Under the pieces are notes generated by a model that did not search any database, was not told the DNA's origin, and worked only from the letters and a program-made list of their open reading frames with translations. From positions 34,107,741-34,171,740 of the forward strand of contig CM041465.1 in assembly GCA_023213395.1 (NCBI GenBank): DNA of 64,000 bases, read 5' to 3'. Positions 49,521 through 60,129 of the stretch are shown in pieces. Within the stretch, counting starts at the first letter, position 1. Every line of letters begins with the position of its first letter. This stretch comes from Cycas panzhihuaensis (taxonomy: Eukaryota; Cycadophyta). A program made the position numbers and the translations under genes.

Positions 49521-49970
49521 ACATCAGAATCTAAAATCAACAATAGGTTATTCCTATCTAGTTTTTCAAACCAGGAAGAAGAGGATGATAGTTGGTACAT
49601 TGATTAGGTTGTTCCACCCACATGACCCATAAAGAACAATTATTTCAAACTTTGGATACAAATAAGAAAGGGTCTATTATGTTTGGAGACAACACTTCTC
49701 ACCAATCGATTGGAAAAGGTAACATTGCCTTATTGGTGATAGTGGTGAATATAAATATTTAAATGATGTCTTATATGTCCACCTTTAAGGAAAAACTTAC
49801 TATCGGTGGGACGGATGATGGGACAAGACTATAAAATAATTTTTGACAACGGCGAATGTGCCATTCAAGACAAGCGACACAATGAAGCTATTGTTGCTAG
49901 GGGTATCATGACTAAAGATCGTTTATTTAAACTTACTATCACCCCTCGAAACATATGCCCTTAGAACCAC
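49521..49970 (+). pseudogene. Copia2 protease region
   Basis: WYID at about 49594 is followed, after a one-base shift, by CSTHMTHKEQLFQTLD. Together they form the usual D-S-G-C-S-x-H-M-T protease motif with the S-G part lost. GSIMFGDNTSH near 49672 and a YVPSLRKNLLS-like stretch near 49770-49800 follow in broken frames. Confidence 0.72.
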
Positions 49971-50560
49971 AACTACTATGGATAGTGACCTATGGCATCG
50001 ACGTTTGGTCACCTTAATTATACAAGTTTAGCCCTTATGAAAAGATTAGATATGGTTAATGGCTTACCCCTATTGATGTTAACAAAGAGTTGTGTGAGGA
50101 TGCCTTCTTGGAAAACATCATAGAGAAAGTTTTCCGGACTTTAGCCATCGGGCATCGCCCTCTTCAACTCGTATACAGGATATTTGTGGCCCAATGGCCA
50201 CTCCCTCATAGCGGTGCCAAATATTTCCTTACATTTATTGATGACTTTACAAGAAAGTCTTGGGTGTTCTTTCTCAAATACAAATCTGATGCTTTTGACC
50301 ACTTTGTTGACTTCAAAACCTTTGTTGAGCGACAAAGTGGATACCATATCCTCTCCTTAAGATCAGATAATGGGGGAGAATTTACCTCTAATATCTTCAA
50401 GGATTATTGTATCCAACATGGGATTAGCGACAACATACCAACCCCTACACCCCACAACAAAATGGTGTGGTGAAAGGAAAAATAGAACTATAGTAGAAAT
50501 GGCACGTTGTATGCTTAAAGATAAAAACTTAGGCCATGAATTTTGAAATTTGCGGTCCAT
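49971..50560 (+). pseudogene. Copia2 integrase
   Basis: The pre-integrase motif LWHRRFGHLNYTSLALMKRLDMVNGLP is at about 49990. The open frame 50090-50473 includes FLTFIDDFTRKSWVFFLKYKS (first Asp) and LRSDNGGEFTSNIFKDYCIQHGI (second Asp). PHNKMVW ends the frame one base before the expected N-G-V-x-E block, which is read as GERKNRTIVEMAR in another frame. A Gly-rich part of the C-terminus is readable near 50640-50800 (FGTF, GYSESSKSYKVYDP). Confidence 0.87.
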
Positions 50561-51060
50561 CTGCATGATCTACTTACTTAATCGATGTTCCACAAAAATT
50601 TAGAGGAAGACACGGAAGAAGCATGGACAGTTATAAACCTAGTATCCGTCACCTTAAGGTATTTGGTACATTTAGCCTATGCCCGTCACGACCAAGAAGA
50701 ACCAAATTAGATGATCATAGTGTAAAATGTATATTTATTGGATATAGTGAATCATCAAAATCTTACAAAGTTTATGATCCCAAATCCTGAAAAGTTATAC
50801 TGAGTAGGGATGTCAAATTTCAAGAAGACACCTACTATCAAAATAATCACGAACAACAAAAGGACATTACCATTAAGTTTAATGCATCAAATACATCCAA
50901 ATATGTACCACCTATGTGGAGAAACTCTCTGGAAACTACTAGGGAAACAACATCCCCTCAACCACCATCACAACCACTACCTAAATGGGTTCAACGCAAT
51001 CATGACTTAGGAAATATATTAGATAACAATCGAAGATCTACGTTCACACAAAGTTAACTT
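50561..51060 (+). pseudogene. Copia2 integrase C-terminus and linker
   Basis: Remnants such as PSIRHLKVFGTF, RTKLDDHSVKCIFIGYSE and VILSRDVKFQED show the usual copia integrase tail. The segment then becomes hydrophilic and Pro-rich up to the RT start. Frames change several times. Confidence 0.7.
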
Positions 51061-52130
51061 TTCACTAATGAGTAAGTTACTTGAAAGACATGAGCCTCAA
51101 AACTTTGGTAAGGCTAATCAACATGAGTCTTTGGCAAAAGCCATGCAAGAGGAATATAAATCTATCGTTAAAAATGATACTTGGGAACTTGTAGACTTAC
51201 CACCAAGAAAGAAAGCCATTGGAACCAAATGGGTTTATAAGATTAAGTTCCACTCTGATGGATCAATTGATAAATATAAAGCTCGTTTAGTTGCCAAAGG
51301 ATATGCCCAAAAGAAGGCATAGACTATACCGAAACATTTGCCCCAGTTGCTAGAATGGAATCAGTTCGCATGATAATAAGTTTAGCCGCTCAAATGGGTT
51401 GGCTTGTTTATCAAATGGACGTAAAAAGTGCTTTTTTAAATGGTTATATACAAGAAGATATCTATGTCTCTCAACCCCTCGGTTTTGAAGTCAGGGGGGA
51501 AGAAAACAAAGTGTATAAGTTAAAGAAAGCATTATATGGTCTAAAACAAGCACCTAGGGCTTGGTATTCCGATAGACACATATCTTAAAGATCAAGGGTT
51601 TGAAAGATCTCAAGCAGATCCAAACCTATACACTAAAATTAAAGGAGATTCGATATTGATCGTAGGACTTTCGTGAGCGATTTAATTTATCTAGGAAATG
51701 ACTCCCAACTCTTAAGTCAATTTAAAGAAGCTATGTGTAAGGAATTCGAAATGACAGACTTAGGTCTTATGCACTACTTCCTAGGATTGGAAGTGTGGCA
51801 AGATAAACAAGGAATATTTATCTCTCAACGTAAATATATATTAGACCTTCTACAAAGATTTAATATGACAAACTGTAAACCATTGTCAATACCAGCGGAA
51901 ATTGGAATTAAACTCTCTAAAACAGATGACTCAACCTCAGTTGATCCCACTCACTATAGACAACTGATTGGTAGCCTACTTTATTTAACCTCTACTCGAC
52001 CTGATATAACATATTCTGTAAGTGTTGTATCTAGATTCATGCAGGATCCAAAGACATCCCATTGGCAAGCGGCTAAAAGAATCCTCAGATACCTTAAAGG
52101 GACTTCAGACTTTGGACTATACTACAAACC
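51061..52130 (+). pseudogene. Copia2 reverse transcriptase
   Basis: Blocks are AMQEEYKSIVKNDTWELVDLP, GTKWVYKIKFHSDGSIDKYKARLVAKGYAQ, then, after one indel, VRMIISLAAQMGWLVYQMDVKSAFLNGYIQEDIYV and VYKLKKALYGLKQAPRAWY. The catalytic region near 51667-51687 is damaged: the expected Y/F-V-D-D-L-I-Y reads as a frame break followed by SDLIYLG. EFEMTDLGLMHYFLGLEV, YILDLLQRF and the DPTHYRQLIGSLLYLTSTRPDITYSV block are intact (51673-52130). Confidence 0.9.
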
Positions 52131-52589
52131 TACATCCGAGTTTCAGTTAACGGGTTACACAGATTCAGATTGGGCTGGTGATATTGATGATAGAAAATCT
52201 AGTTCTGGTTATGCATTTAGTATGGGATCGTGAAGTAGCTTGGAGTTCAAAGAAACAAAATCGTGTCCTTATCCACGGTAGGCGAGAATATAAAGCCGCG
52301 GTGTTAGGTGCACGTGAATCAATCGTTAAGAAGACTCTTACAGATTTTCAAATTAAGCAAAGGCCCCACTAACATTTGGTGTGACAATCAGAGCGCTATT
52401 CAAATGACCAAAAATCTAGTATTCCACAGCAGAACAAAGCACATTGAAACTCAATACCAATTTATTCGGGAACTTGTACAAGCGGAAGAGATAGAGTTGA
52501 CTTATTGTAGCACCGAAGATCAAACAGCGGATATTTTTACAAAGGCCTTGGGAAAAATCAAGTTTGAAAAGTTCAGAGATGATTTATGA
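52131..52589 (+). pseudogene. Copia2 RNase H
   Basis: TGYTDSDWAGDIDDRKSSSGYAFSMGS is intact to 52230, followed by frameshifts. WSSKKQN and EYKAA are then read in a second frame, and NIWCDNQSAIQMTKNLVFHSRTKHIE with ADIFTKALGKIKFEKFRDDL in a third (to the stop at 52587-52589). All usual catalytic positions can be found, but not in one frame. Confidence 0.9.
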
Positions 52590-52607
52590 GTCATACACAT
52601 TGGGCTT

Positions 52608-52618
52608 ATGGGGGAGAA
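52608..52618 (+). other. Polypurine tract of Copia2
   Basis: ATGGGGGAGAA directly precedes TGTTGGG of the 3' LTR. Confidence 0.82.
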
Positions 52619-52948
52619 TGTTGGGAATAATCCCAATGTTTGTGCACTAGAGCGCTTAGGGCCCCTCAAAGCCACCTTTGAGGGCCCCTAGGGCACCTTG
52701 AACTGATTCGTGCTTGGGACCAACCACTCACGTAAGGTACGTATCACCGCTATTTATTTTTTATATTTTTTCAAACTAACCTTAATTGTTATGCAGCTAG
52801 GGTGATGGCGCCGGCGCCTCCCGAATCTCTATTTAAGGGTTGGGAATACCTCCCTGGTGTTTATTAACACCGCCACTCTTTCGGAAATCGCCGTTGTACT
52901 CAAGATGAAAGTCTCGTGATGTCCTGCTCTGCTCCTCCGGCTCCATCA
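52619..52948 (+). repeat. 3' LTR of Copia2
   Basis: It matches 44642-44972. Small differences cluster around 52702-52720 and 52810-52830 and include single-base indels. Confidence 0.95.
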
Positions 52949-52953
52949 AGAGC

Positions 52954-53606
52954 AAAATGGGAAAATCAATTAGCTACTTGCATCTTTTGCATAAGAACGT
53001 TGTATGTTTGCTTTTTATAGGAAAAGGCATAGTAGGAAATACATTCCTCCTCCTTTCTCCTATCCATCTTGAAAATACCCATAGATGCATCTCATCTAGC
53101 TTACTTGCTTGCATGCGAAACACTTCTATTTCCTTTTATTTTCTCTTGTCCTTTGCATATTGAGTGAAAGAGAGAGAAAAGAAGAGAGTTGCCTTTAGTC
53201 AATCCCTTTACTTCTTCCCTTAGTTGTATTTATCTAGACCAAGTAAACTAAGGAAGCCTACTCGCATTCATCCTAGGCCCTTCGCCTATACCCTGCCACA
53301 TTTGTTTTCCTTCATCATAGGAAAACCCATCGAGGATTCCTCTTCTTCCCTTCTGGCCATCCAAGGGTGGGAGGACCTTCCTCTTGAGACCATCTAGGCT
53401 ACCCCTGCATGCACCTTTTCTTTCAGATTGAAAGCTACTCCAAGGTAGTTGGGTGCCATTCACGAGTCCCAAACTCACGCTCTGGCATACGGACGCCCTG
53501 CGTGGTGTTCCCTTTGCTTATAGGTTGTCATCCACACCCTCAACATCAGTTGTTGACCATCTTCATTCCTATCGAGCACAACGACCATCCCATAGACGTG
53601 CTTCTA
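52954..53606 (+). repeat. 3' LTR of Gypsy B, second part
   Basis: It continues the LTR interrupted at 44641 and aligns with about 28880-29523. It ends GTGCTTCTA, where the 5' LTR has GCGCTTCCA, so CA has become TA. Confidence 0.9.
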
Positions 53607-53611
53607 ACAAC

Positions 53612-54398
53612 TAACTAAATTAAACACCATATATCTAGGCCCATCCTATGCTAACTGATAATCTAAAACTCTAATTTTCAAAGGCATTTTTAGGAAAAAA
53701 TAAAATTTTGTAAAAATCAAGTATATACTATAGATAATACTGTAGTATTATGAATATAGTTGCAATACCACAATAAATTCTTGTAGGAATTTGTGATACC
53801 ATGAATAAATCTATAATACATAGATCTACACTTAAAAACTAAAAAAATTCAATAAAAGAATTTAGTTTTAGGCATGATAACATGCCCAGGAGGGCCAAGG
53901 CACCAAAATGCCTTAGTCCAGCCCAAGACGGGGCCAAAAATGGGCCCAATTTGGCCACATTTTCACTAAATGGGCACAACCCATTTGCAGAAACATGCTT
54001 TGATAAAACATGAAAAATAAGATAAATAAATAAGGTCCACTTATCAAATTAGGGAATACCATAGCCATCTCATCAATCTAGATCCAATGTCTCGATCTAC
54101 ACAGTGATCTAACAATCTGATTGTACATGGTGAGCCTAGGAAGATAAGGGAAACTAAGGGTAAAATGAGGTCTCTCCTAAATTTGTATGCTCAACAGTAA
54201 AAATGAAATCAAATTCTATAGGGAACCTAAATATATAGATGACCCTAACTCAACCATTCAACCTTAGCTTCACTTCTTACTTCTTCTTGTTGGATCTCAT
54301 TGTTGCCATGATTATCCATATGCTTCAATTGAATTCACTTAACTTATGACCCATTTGTGCCCAATACCCCACATTTTTACCATTAGTCCACGGCATTA
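53612..54398. promoter_or_regulatory. Gypsy A divergent spacer, right part
   Basis: It continues Gypsy A after the Gypsy B insertion. It holds three decayed tandem units (TGTAGTATTATGAATA, GCAATACCACAATAAA, GTGATACCATGAATAAA) at about 53740-53812, related to the GGTACC unit of Gypsy B. It also shares landmarks with 39100-39885 of Gypsy B, such as GATCCAATG and GCATTAATGGC at the ORF start. No ORF is supported. Confidence 0.5.
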
Positions 54399-55129
54399 AT
54401 GGCCTCCCACCACTTTGAGAATGAGCCTTTTTTACCTCTTGACCACCTATCCTATTCCCCATCAATGTTTATAGTCTATGGGATCATGTTTTCATATTGA
54501 TCACCTATTTAGCACCTATTTCAGCCCATTGTTTATTAGGTATTGCTTGACCTCCCACTCTTTTATCACCTTCATTACTTTCTCAACTTATTACACCACT
54601 TTTTAGGCATCTTTTGCTCAACCCTTTATAATATTTAACCTCCCTTAGCCATACTATTAGCCTTCAGGTCTCTCTTGCTACCTTTCTCATTATCGATTGA
54701 GCTCTTAAGTACCTTGGCTCTCTCTCCTTAGCATCATCAACATATTGCCTTTTTATAAAGTAAACTTCCTTAGTTTTTGGTATCATTTTCATCATTATGA
54801 TTTCACCTAAGCTTTGGTCCACATTACCTATAGCTTAGATGTGAGGTTATGGTGTTTCCTGTATGTTCCTTATCATAGTTAGATGTCTTAGTTCTCCATG
54901 GTCACTAACTTGAGGACCCTGCTCCATGTATGTCCCACAACTAACACTCAGGATTATCACATAACTTGCCCATTGCATCATATGGTTTGACCCTCTCCAC
55001 TAGGCACTCATGACTTGGCATTGTTATCTATTAAAATATTATTGATATGGCAATCCCCATTAGAATCCTCATGGTCTTATCTACCTCGATGCCTACCTCA
55101 CACTACCTAGGAAAATATATATGTGCATA

Positions 55130-55230
55130 TACCCTCCTAAAGCCAAATGAAAAAGAAGAAGGAAAAAAAAAGCAAAAAACCCAAAAAGGAAAACAAAAAA
55201 GAAAAAAGAGGAAATAAATAAATAAAAGTA
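55130..55230 (+). repeat. A-rich low-complexity stretch
   Basis: About 100 bases of A-rich sequence with scattered G, ending in AAATAAATAAATAAAAG. It just precedes the LTR-like segment. It might be the A-rich tail of an unrecognised insertion. No other evidence. Confidence 0.4.
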
Positions 55231-55268
55231 TAAAATAGAGTGCATTTTAAGGGGGCATATATTAGATA

Positions 55269-55960
55269 TGTTGAACACTTTACAAGTGTTACATGGATAT
55301 ATACATTATACTTGAGCCCCTTTGTGGGGTCTAACGGCCTATTGTAGGGCCCCCAACTAGGGGGTTTCGGGGCTAGCGGCCTCCTAGGTGGGGGTTTGGG
55401 GGCAGGACCCCTCGAGAAAAAATTTTGGGTGTCTTATGAGGGTCTTTGTTGGCCAGTGGTTTATGCCCAATGTATTTTAAAACTACAAGGTGATATCTTG
55501 TAATGTTGTGTCTATATATTCTTATCTAATAGCACATGTAACATGGTTGTGGATGAGTCTTTGATCAGTCGATAAGAAGAGTTGGAGTTCATTCATCTCT
55601 GTAATTTGTTAGTGATTGCTCAAATTAATAAAAGGGTTATGATTAGACCTAGTTATCTTGGTGTTCTTTATTGAGTGATTAGTTTGTTTATGTTATTTGT
55701 TCTTTGTATGGTTTAAAGTTTTGTTATCATATTACTTTTGTGGTTATATTTTCTCTTCAACGTATCTGCCACCACCTTCTTAGCATATAAGGTAGGTTTT
55801 ATGACAACGTCATGCCCACCTATATTTGGTCAGTTGGATCTAGATGTGTGGGCCATTTTGGGACCTTCAGATCTAATTGTTTGGACCTACCATGGTCTCA
55901 ATCATGATCAAAACTCACTTGGTACAATGACTACTTTGGGCATATATCAGAGGATATCAT
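55269..55960 (+). mobile_element. Possible solo LTR or other insertion in Gypsy A
   Basis: The segment is absent from Gypsy B at the same place. It starts TGTTGAACACTTTACAAGTG, has a GC-rich middle with repeated GGGGG blocks, then a TATA-like CTATATATTC (about 55511-55520), a region resembling a transcript start and AATAAAAGGG. This is the general layout of a plant LTR. Neither the end nor a target-site duplication is convincing. Confidence 0.3.
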
Positions 55961-56490
55961 GATATTGGTACATGATTATTCCTAAGGACTAAGAATGCTT
56001 ATTGTCTTAGTTAGATTTTCACACTTTCTTGAGCCCTTTTATTGATTGGTTGATTCCTACCATATCCCTTTATTTAATGATCCTATCTTGAGTTATCATT
56101 GTATTATCCCTATGACATCGATCATCTACACTAATGGGGATATCCATAGAAATCTAGAGCCTTCTACCATGGCCTGGACCATTTAAGATCACCTTGGTTA
56201 CATCTTAGTATAATTTGGAGTTTATTTACCCATAGCCATTAACAATATAGCCAAGTAAACTACCATCATAGAGGCCTTAATAGATATACTTTGCATCCAC
56301 TATGACTTCATTACCTTATATTATAACCCCTAGCCTATTGTGTCCCAACTTACTTAGGTCTACCAAGTCCATTACCCATGACTAGGGTCTTTAGCCATAT
56401 TTGCTAAGTCCCTTTTAGCCCAATTCTCTTTCATGTCTATTTACCATATCCCACATGGACTTAACACTAAGATGGATATGTTAGTGAATT

Positions 56491-57377
56491 TTATTCTAGA
56501 GCATCGTTTACCATTAGTGGATGGCTCTTCTTCTTTGGCCCAATAGGCCTCCCATTGAGACATATATCCAATGGGTAATCCCTTCTAATCTCACCTTTGA
56601 GAAGAACTCACTGAAGAGGATAAACTATAGTAATAACCCTAGGCTTACATAGCCTACCTTGGAAGCTTAGTTAAGCTAATGACTTCCCTTATGTTCTAGC
56701 GAGAGCCTAAACTACCACTCTACTCTGAAACAAGAGTAAACTATTATGTATATTTGTATATATTAGACTAGATCAAGGCCCTTCTAAGTTGCACTACTCC
56801 TTGGCACCCCATATCCTCATCCTTTCTACTATTTTCCTATCATTACTTTAGTTTGCTTATTCTTTTTTCTAGCAAACCACTTATAATATCCCCAAAATAA
56901 TATTAAACTAATAGAAAATCCCAAAAAAGTCCACAAAATACAAAAAAATGAATTGAAAATAAAAATAATAATAATACAAAATAACAAAAGTATAAAAAAG
57001 TATTGAATAACCAAAAAACCAAAATATGGCTCTTAGAAGAGCCCAAACACCTCCTTCTCAAAAAGATAATCATTAATGAGGTAAACTTATGGTAACCAAT
57101 CTTGACTAACTAAGCCTTTCTCTCCCTTAGAGATTTAAGGCACTACCTTATGTATTTAAGGGGCTTTATCCTCCCTAGCTTGTATATCTCTGATGTAGTT
57201 TTCTTACGAGGCTAAACTAAGGGAAACGACCTTCAACCTTGTACTAATAAGGAAAAATTATGGATGACTTTGTCCCATGTTATACATATACATTTGATTA
57301 TTATTATTGTATTTTACATCATCTGTGTTGGTAACATTTACTATTTTCTAGCTTTAGATTGAAGAGGTTTTTCTATT
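56491..57377 (+). other. Gypsy A segment before the purine tract
   Basis: Non-coding. GAGCCTAAACTACC-like phrases recur (56706, 57210), as after integrase. An A-rich stretch lies at 56930-57010. A minus-strand frame over it (57014-56829) is low-complexity and not a gene. Confidence 0.45.
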
Positions 57378-57387
57378 AAGGGGGTAG
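57378..57387 (+). other. Polypurine tract of Gypsy A
   Basis: AAGGGGGTAG, identical to Gypsy B 42504-42513. It is followed by TATTACCTAAC, aligning with the start of the Gypsy B LTR. Confidence 0.82.
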
Positions 57388-59300
57388 TATTACCTAACTT
57401 CTAGGAATGGGCTTGGATCTGGTAATAAATAAGTAAGTATAGGTACACTTCTCAGCTCTTTTTACACCTTGTAGATCTATTTTATCATGAGTTTGGATAG
57501 TTGATATATGCCTAGTTTGCTTATTTGGATACTTGTCCATGCCTCTCTTTTTGTCAATGATGAGTATGACTTTAGCCCTTGGCTGTTTAGTCCACCCATT
57601 GGGCTCTTTGGGTTGGAAATAGTGTCATCCCCCAAGTTGCAACTTTGTTTTAATTTTATTTTTATTCCATTTTAACCTGTCAAGCTTTATTTTACTCTTT
57701 TACTACTTGTTATTGAATGTATCTACCCCTAGGGTTTGTCATTAATGAGTTTTGGGCTTGATTGCATACTTACCTTGTGTAAAAATCTAAATTGTTACCA
57801 TACCATTTTGATTTCTATCTACAATAGTAATACCATGAAGTACTTCACAATACAAATTTCACTAATCTAAAGTTAATATTTTTGATAATATTTAGTTTCT
57901 TAAGAACTAAATATCATACCTAGATAGATTGTGTCGATCCCAAGTTAGTACATGTTATGTTTAGGAGGCCCAAAAGGGCCAAATGCTCCCTAAATCTTGC
58001 TCTACCTAAGTTAATTTCCTCAAACTATAAGAAAAAATTATGGTTTTGGGTTAATGGTTTCCCCTATATTGTGGGTAGAAAACCACTAACCCCTCACTAT
58101 GATTTCTTCTATTTAACATCCTCCTTTTTCTAGTGGAAGGGGAGAAGACTTTGATATTATATTACCCTATCATTATGTTACTAAAATTCCTCTAGAATCT
58201 TAGCAACTTGATTTATTCTACTAGAATCCATTTAAAAATTGAAAGCACAACACCAAAGACAGCTTGGAGGTCTTTGAAGGAGAAGAATAGAAACCATTAG
58301 CTATCCATTCTCCTAGAGGTATAGGTAATCCACTTCTCTTTTTTATTTTGGATACTTCTTTCTACTCCATTTGTTCCCATATTCATTTCATTCTTATGTG
58401 ATAGAATGGTAGGACATGCTAGTTAATTTTCTTTATGTTTTATAATTTTTTTTTATTTAATAGGTGAATGTTTCCTCCATTTTATCATTTGTTGCATTCA
58501 TTATTTTAAAGAGTTACAAAATAAGGATGGTACCTAAGTATACCTAGGGAGCCCCTGTTATATTGGGGGCTGGAAGCCATTCTAAGGCACCTCCTCCAAT
58601 CTCATTTATCTTATTTCATAGTGTAGGGGTAGTATCTTGACTTTTGAAGGAATTTGCTTATTATTATTTAAGAGATATATATGCTTATAATATTGGATTC
58701 CTTGTAAGAGCGCTTATCTTGTAGGTTACTAACTTGTGTGTAAGAAGGGAGAAAAACCTATAAGATCATCAAGCAATATGCTATTCTCTAAGTAATACCT
58801 AGTAATCTTATGTTTCAGCCATCGTTTTGAGGAAGTAAGGTTAATATCTTATCTCTATCATTTCTTCCATTTTTTCATCTTTTTATCATACTCTTTTCTT
58901 TTTGTCATAATGTGTCCAATAAGTAAAAATACTATCAAAATTTCTTTAGAATTAATTAGTAGCATCCTTGGTTCTTTCTCCACTCCATTGGAGATATCCT
59001 TGAGATCTTAGAAGGAGATATGGGCTACTATAACTATCATATAACCAAGTATGCTTCCCCAAGCTTCTACTTGCTATCACTTCTTTACAAAAAAAGGAAA
59101 AAAGATGCAAGAGTATTAAGCTTTTTTCTTTTCTTTATTTCAAAAAGAGGGCAAGAACAAAAAGAGAGAAAGAAATAAGGGTTTAATATCATTCTCCTTG
59201 CTCCCTCCATTTCCTTCATCTTTTCTTATTTCAAAAAAGAAGAAGAAGAAGAGAAAAAAAAAAAAAGAATATTTTCACTTTCTTATTGTCATCATTTTGC
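57388..59300 (+). repeat. 3' LTR of Gypsy A, diverged
   Basis: It starts TATTACCTAACTTCTAGGAATGG against TGTTTCCTGGCTACCGAGAATGG in Gypsy B (TG to TA again). Further landmarks keep the same order: AAGTATAGGTACA, decayed GGTACC-type units near 57823-57850, GAAGGGAGAAA near 58746, GAGGAAGTAAGG near 58833 and AAGAGAGAAAG near 59161. Similarity is weak in between. The right end is not located; the terminal 400 bp of the Gypsy B LTR have no clear match, so it may be truncated. Confidence 0.65.
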
Positions 59301-59399
59301 ATGTACATTACATTCATGGTTGGAGTAAGGAATCGAATCGGGAAAGAAACTTTTAATCATCATCTAGTAAATATCATCTACATAGGTAAAGAAGAGTTT

Positions 59400-59804
59400 A
59401 TGAAAAGGTTATCATGCTTATTTAACTCATCTTAGCCTAGAAGATAGTTTTAAAGGGCTAAGCCTTAAGAATTATCCTATGATAAAAGAGTTTTTTGATG
59501 TATTTCCTAAAGAGTTACCAAGTTTACTATGAAAGAGGGATGTAGATTATGTGGTTAAATTGATTCTAAGAACAAAACCACTTTCCAAAGCATCATGTCA
59601 TGTGGCTATGCTTGAATTAGTATAATTGAAAATATAGTTATAAGAGCTTCTTATATAAGGCTTTATTAGGCCTAACGCATCATCATAGAGAGTATGCATC
59701 TTATTCATGAGGAAGAAAGATGGAATGTTAAAGATGTGTATTGATTATAGATAATTAAATTAAATCACCATGAAGAATAAGTACTTAGTGGCGAGAATTA
59801 AAGA
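59400..59804 (+). pseudogene. Gypsy C: chromovirus-like reverse transcriptase fragment
   Basis: It reads FFDVFPKELPSLL, RDVDYVVKLI, KPLSKASCHVAMLELV, LLI-GFIRPNASS, ILFMRKKDGMLKMCIDYR-LN, ITMKNKYLVARIKD, with five or more stops. This matches the RT start of Tekay/Reina-type chromoviruses (F-P-E-E-L-P, then L-F-V-K-K-K-D-G-S-M-R-L-C-I-D-Y-R-x-L-N). It is a different lineage from Gypsy A and B. It ends exactly at the poly(T) of the LINE, just where the next residues (L-F-D-Q-L) would be expected. The left boundary with Gypsy A is not resolved. Confidence 0.85.
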
Positions 59805-59817
59805 TTTTTCTTTTTTT
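59805..59817 (-). other. A-rich 3' tail of the LINE
   Basis: Plus-strand TTTTTCTTTTTTT is AAAAAAAGAAAAA on the minus strand, preceded by TTACC. Plant L1 elements commonly end this way. Confidence 0.75.
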
Positions 59818-60129
59818 GGTAAGGTTTAATAAATGCGGGGATTTAAAAGGGGACCCCAACCCCTTTAAAAAATTTGCCAAATTGACCTTTTAGATTAGTC
59901 GTGATAAGCCCATAGCCTAGCTTCATATAAAACCAAACCTACTACATCTACTAGACCCCCCCTCCCACCATGATAAGCCTAATGGCTAGCTATCTGTATC
60001 AAGCTATATATCTACTATACCAATCCCAATAACCAGATCAGGTTCCTTGACAGTGTTTATACCTTCTAAGTATTTCCTAACTAGGTCTATAATCTCATTA
60101 GGGATCTTATCCCTCCATACCTTGCTTCT
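59818..60129 (-). other. LINE 3' untranslated region
   Basis: About 310 bp between the RNase H frame and the tail, with no ORF. A short inverted repeat around GGGGACCCC lies near 59846. Confidence 0.55.

Larger units (their letters stand above)
44642..52948 (+). mobile_element. Copia2, Ty1/copia retrotransposon inside Gypsy B 3' LTR
   Basis: The element has 331/330-bp LTRs, an initiator-Met-type primer site, a 3.4-kb leader, gag, protease, integrase, RT, RNase H, a purine tract and a perfect duplication. It is unrelated to Copia1 at the LTR level. The LTR pair differs at few positions, many of them single-base indels. It is the innermost insertion in this part of the nest. Coding frames are broken mostly by one-base gains or losses rather than transitions. 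Confidence 0.95.
54399..56490 (+). pseudogene. Gypsy A accessory ORF with RNase H-like domain
   Basis: The ATG at 54399 (MASHH) matches MAPHR at 39886 in Gypsy B, and the phrase VYSLWDHVFIL parallels VYTRLARFAIL. The RNase H domain is at about 56122-56480: IYTNGDIHRNLEPS, INNIAK-TTIIEAL, IVSQLT, VYQVHYP, GSLAIFAKSLLAQFSFMSIYHIPHGLNTKMD, ILEHRLPLVD, which aligns with Gypsy B throughout. The first Asp has become Asn, and the Glu position of N-N-x-A-E is Lys. Between the two parts lie about 1.3 kb that are absent from Gypsy B, including an LTR-like segment (55269-55960). The copy is fully decayed, but its conserved position supports a real family gene. Confidence 0.65.

Noticed and set aside
55738-55962. 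ORF MWLYFLFNVSATTFLAYKVG
   Set aside because: It has no recognisable domain and lies at the edge of the LTR-like insertion. It is not present in Gypsy B.
56829-57014. Minus-strand hydrophobic ORF (MVIQYFFILLLFCII)
   Set aside because: It comes from an A-rich low-complexity stretch of the plus strand. It resembles a membrane segment only by composition.
59440-59804. Assigning the RT fragment to Gypsy A
   Set aside because: Its motifs (FPKELP, KKDGMLKMCIDYR) are chromovirus-like and differ from the Gypsy A/B RT (DFHDINNA, FAWDYSHMKGID).
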